DNA of 64,000 nt from Sclerurus mexicanus (Eukaryota > Chordata > Aves > Passeriformes > Furnariidae): NCBI GenBank assembly GCA_013396755.1, contig VWZF01005202.1:258614-322613 (forward strand). Direction: 5' to 3'. The stretch's first letter is position 1. Each line of letters starts with the position of its first letter. The notes under the pieces are model-generated. The model saw only the letters and a list, made by a program, of their open reading frames with translations. It had not been told where the DNA came from and did not search any database. This document shows, piece after piece, positions 61,401 through 64,000 of this stretch. A program made the translations under genes and the position numbers.

Positions 61401-64000
61401 TATTCTGTAGTTAGCAGGACCTCTCAGAGCTGAAACAGAGGGGCTATGTGCAAAATGGAAAAGGTTAAAAAATTACACAAGCAACCTACCCCTCCACCAC
61501 ATCCATAAGGCAAGGCCATTTCTGTAATGCCAAAAGATAAACAAAATTTCTGACACTGTATATTATCCTACCTGCTTCTCTTCTCCACAGGCAGGTCTCT
61601 GGAGCCCACTCCATCCACTGGGATGACCCACACAGCCAAATGACACAGATGAAGCCAAACAAACAGCTGTCCCTTCTGCTGATGGGAATTGATCTGTTTG
61701 GCCAACCCCGCAGTTTTTACAATTCACTCTTCTAAAGGTTACTCAAAACCAAAAATTGTCTGGCTGCAAATCCCTTCTGGTAGCAGACAGACAAACGCTG
61801 TACCAGCCTGCTGCCATCAGAGTCTCATCCACCCTCCCAGGGCTGCAGAAAACAGCAGGATCTGCTGTCCTGAGCATCATCACGATGTTCAAGTTGGATT
61901 CTGTCAATGAGCACACACACGCGATCTGCTATTTTTTAAATGTACTAGTCACCAAAAGCCACATTTCCATTAAGCGGGAGAGAACACTCCCGATGCTCCC
62001 GTTCTCTCACGGCAGCAGAATTTCCCTGAATCAACACTTTTTGCAGAGTTATGTAACAGTGAGCACAGCACGCTCGACTCGCATCTGAGCAGACGTTGTG
62101 AGCAGAGTATAAGCACCAAGGTACTTCTTTACACCAAACTGTGGTCCAACCCAGCATACGAATTTAAAATATTTAAAAACAGTACATTTTTTTCTTTGAA
62201 GAGAGCGGCAAGTTATCCAGGCAAAAACATGGATTCTTGTATAGGGGTTAATAAGCAAACAAAGTGCAGGAAACAAGATCGAATAGCTTTCAAATACACT
62301 CAAACTGAGCTTTTAAAGCAAGTGCAGTTCTTCAATACAATGAATTTGGGACTAGCAGTGTGCTGGAAATGCACCAAAGGAACTTCCCAGACCTCAAAAC
62401 AACTCCTCCTTTCTGTCATCTGGAATGTCTTTACAGCATTGCCTGAACAGAAAGATATGCCAAGAAAATCCTCAGCAATAACCAAAGTCGATTCGGCAGG
62501 TGTGTGTACCACTGGCCAGTAGAGGCATTTCTTCTGTGGTAGGAAAAACTATTTTCCTTTATATTAAATGACTTAGCCATGAGCTTTCACACAGAACAAA
62601 ACAGCAGCAATATGTCGTCTCAAATACATTTACTAATGGAGACAGCAATTTTCTTCAGTGGCACGGCCTCCTCCACTCCTTTTCAGGACAGAAGTACCCA
62701 TTAAGAGTGACTCAGTGGGAGCAAAAACATGTGAAAAAAGGACATCCTGAAGTTTGTTTTTAAATACTCTCCACAGTCAGTATTCTGGCTATCAGGAATT
62801 TGTGAAAGCCATGAGTATGTAATATATTTTCATGAGACATGGTGAGTAAGAAACTTCATACTAAAATATCACAACTATTGCATAGCAACCAGCCAAACAT
62901 GCTTGATTCCTGACTAACCAAAGTCTTCTCTCCTTTTTACTTCACCACAGCTACAAAACCCTAACCTACTAGCAAGGGTAAGGAACCTTTTTTTTAATCT
63001 TTCTCCAACATCTTGCCCTCCCTCTCCTTTCTCTCTTTCTTGGATGTCCATGAAAGCAGATGGAGCCTCCATGTGGAGGGACACAGACTTACTTAACCAT
63101 CTTACTTTGGTTTATCAAACACAAAAGCATTTATTTTCTCTGCTTTAGTTTTCCTATTGCTTTAGTCTAATAATTTTTTTCAGTTCAGGTTTAGACTGCC
63201 AAGTGTAAACCATATGTACACATTAGTCCAGAGAAGGAGAGCAGTAGGGATGGCCAGGTACCAAGTTACCACCACCTGCTATCAGGTGGGGTATCAGGGA
63301 TTCTGGAACACAAAATCCTTTGGTATGCCTGGGCTCACGCTCAAACTACCATGGATAATTTTACAGAAGAGCTTTTTCACAGGTCTTTCCACATAGCCAG
63401 AATTACACGAAAACTCTCCTGAATAATTTTTTATGCACACATACAGCCAGCACAACTCTTAGCTGTTCTTCCTGTCATGCTGCTGTGGAGTTACACTGAA
63501 CACTCCTGCAACAGAAGCTACACAACCTAAGTACAGTAGGGTGACATAATTCTGAGCTCAAGTTCATGGATTTTTCCACTGCAAGATTTTGCACAGTAAC
63601 TCCTGATTAATTTTGGACATTGAAATTAATGAGCTTATCAAAGTAACAAGAGCCAGGGCTATTCCTGTTCACCACAGTGTTTTGTGTTTCTTCTAGTATA
63701 AAATTACTTTTTGACCAATCAATTTAATCTGTTTTCTATCTTGCCTCTTACCCAGTAAGACAAGGATGCAGCTGAAGCTGTAGCTGAAGAGAACTGAAAA
63801 ACAAGTGCCCTCTACTCTCTCTCAGTACTCCATGTAGGTCCTAGAGCAAACATATAAGTCACTAATTTTTCAGTTTTGGGGAAAGCAGATAATTTTATAC
63901 TAGAAATTCTACAAAATGTGCTAAAAATGTACCCTGCCCTTTATACTCATGGATATTAAGAACTGGCTATAGAAGGTCCTGTGTTAAAGATGATGGCACT
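58423..64000. other. Unique non-coding stretch to the window end
   Basis: I recognise no gene or repeat family. One ambiguous base (N) sits at 60102 directly after a T run. A locally CpG-richer patch at about 61970-62090 contains GAGAGAAC (61978-61985) and its complement GTTCTCTC. An AT-rich, non-repetitive block at about 63590-63730 has several ATTAAT/AATTAAT cores and could be regulatory. Open frames of up to 117 codons look random. Confidence 0.6.

Noticed and set aside
61970..62090. CpG island or promoter
   Set aside because: CpG is locally raised but the patch is only about 120 bases and not GC-rich enough; no TATA/initiator arrangement or downstream gene.
1..64000. tRNA, rRNA or bacterial-type operons, prophage and defence systems
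   Set aside because: No cloverleaf boxes, rRNA segments, ribosome-binding sites or tightly packed frames were seen; the repeats place the sequence in a vertebrate genome.

Overview
The window reads as a vertebrate, almost certainly avian, non-coding region (intergenic or intronic). The main evidence is the repeats. Three fragments match the 3' end of CR1 LINEs, the dominant retrotransposon of birds, each ending in the octamer-like ATTCTATG/GATTCTG tail. One much older CR1/L3-clade reverse-transcriptase fragment lies on the minus strand. A few eroded MIR-like SINE remnants are also present. I recognise no L1, Alu or other mammal-specific repeats, and there is no bacterial gene architecture. 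The DNA is AT-rich, with short A/T homopolymers throughout and CpG rare.

I can support no complete protein-coding gene. Open frames of up to about 200 codons exist, but I recognise no domain in them apart from the CR1 pieces. The most gene-like signals are three splice-bounded open stretches of unknown identity: a possible last coding exon on the minus strand (17763-17917), a Ser/Thr/Asn-rich frame after a good acceptor (9505-9701), and an acceptor/donor-bounded frame (22341-22571). All are low confidence, because acceptor-like T-tracts are common here.

Layout: 1-15.5 kb is AT-rich unique sequence with two MIR-like relics (6.2 and 6.9 kb). 15.56-15.96 kb holds the ancient minus-strand CR1/L3 fragment. 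16-35.3 kb is unique sequence with the candidate exons, a GC-richer island at 20.35-20.95 kb, a MIR-like relic at 24.5 kb, and a homeobox-site-rich block at 31.1-31.5 kb that looks like a conserved non-coding element. CR1 fragments follow at 35.38-35.71, 52.21-52.56 and 58.21-58.42 kb, all on the plus strand. Between them lie unique AT-rich DNA, several perfect inverted repeats, a small degenerate tandem array (43.97-44.05 kb), a purine tract joined to a CA/TG/TA tract (45.25-45.39 kb) and a pyrimidine-rich strand-asymmetric block (54.3-54.87 kb).

With no genes there is no pathway to reconstruct. If the region has a function it is most likely regulatory (enhancers, non-coding transcripts). 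Conservation and expression data would be needed to establish that.
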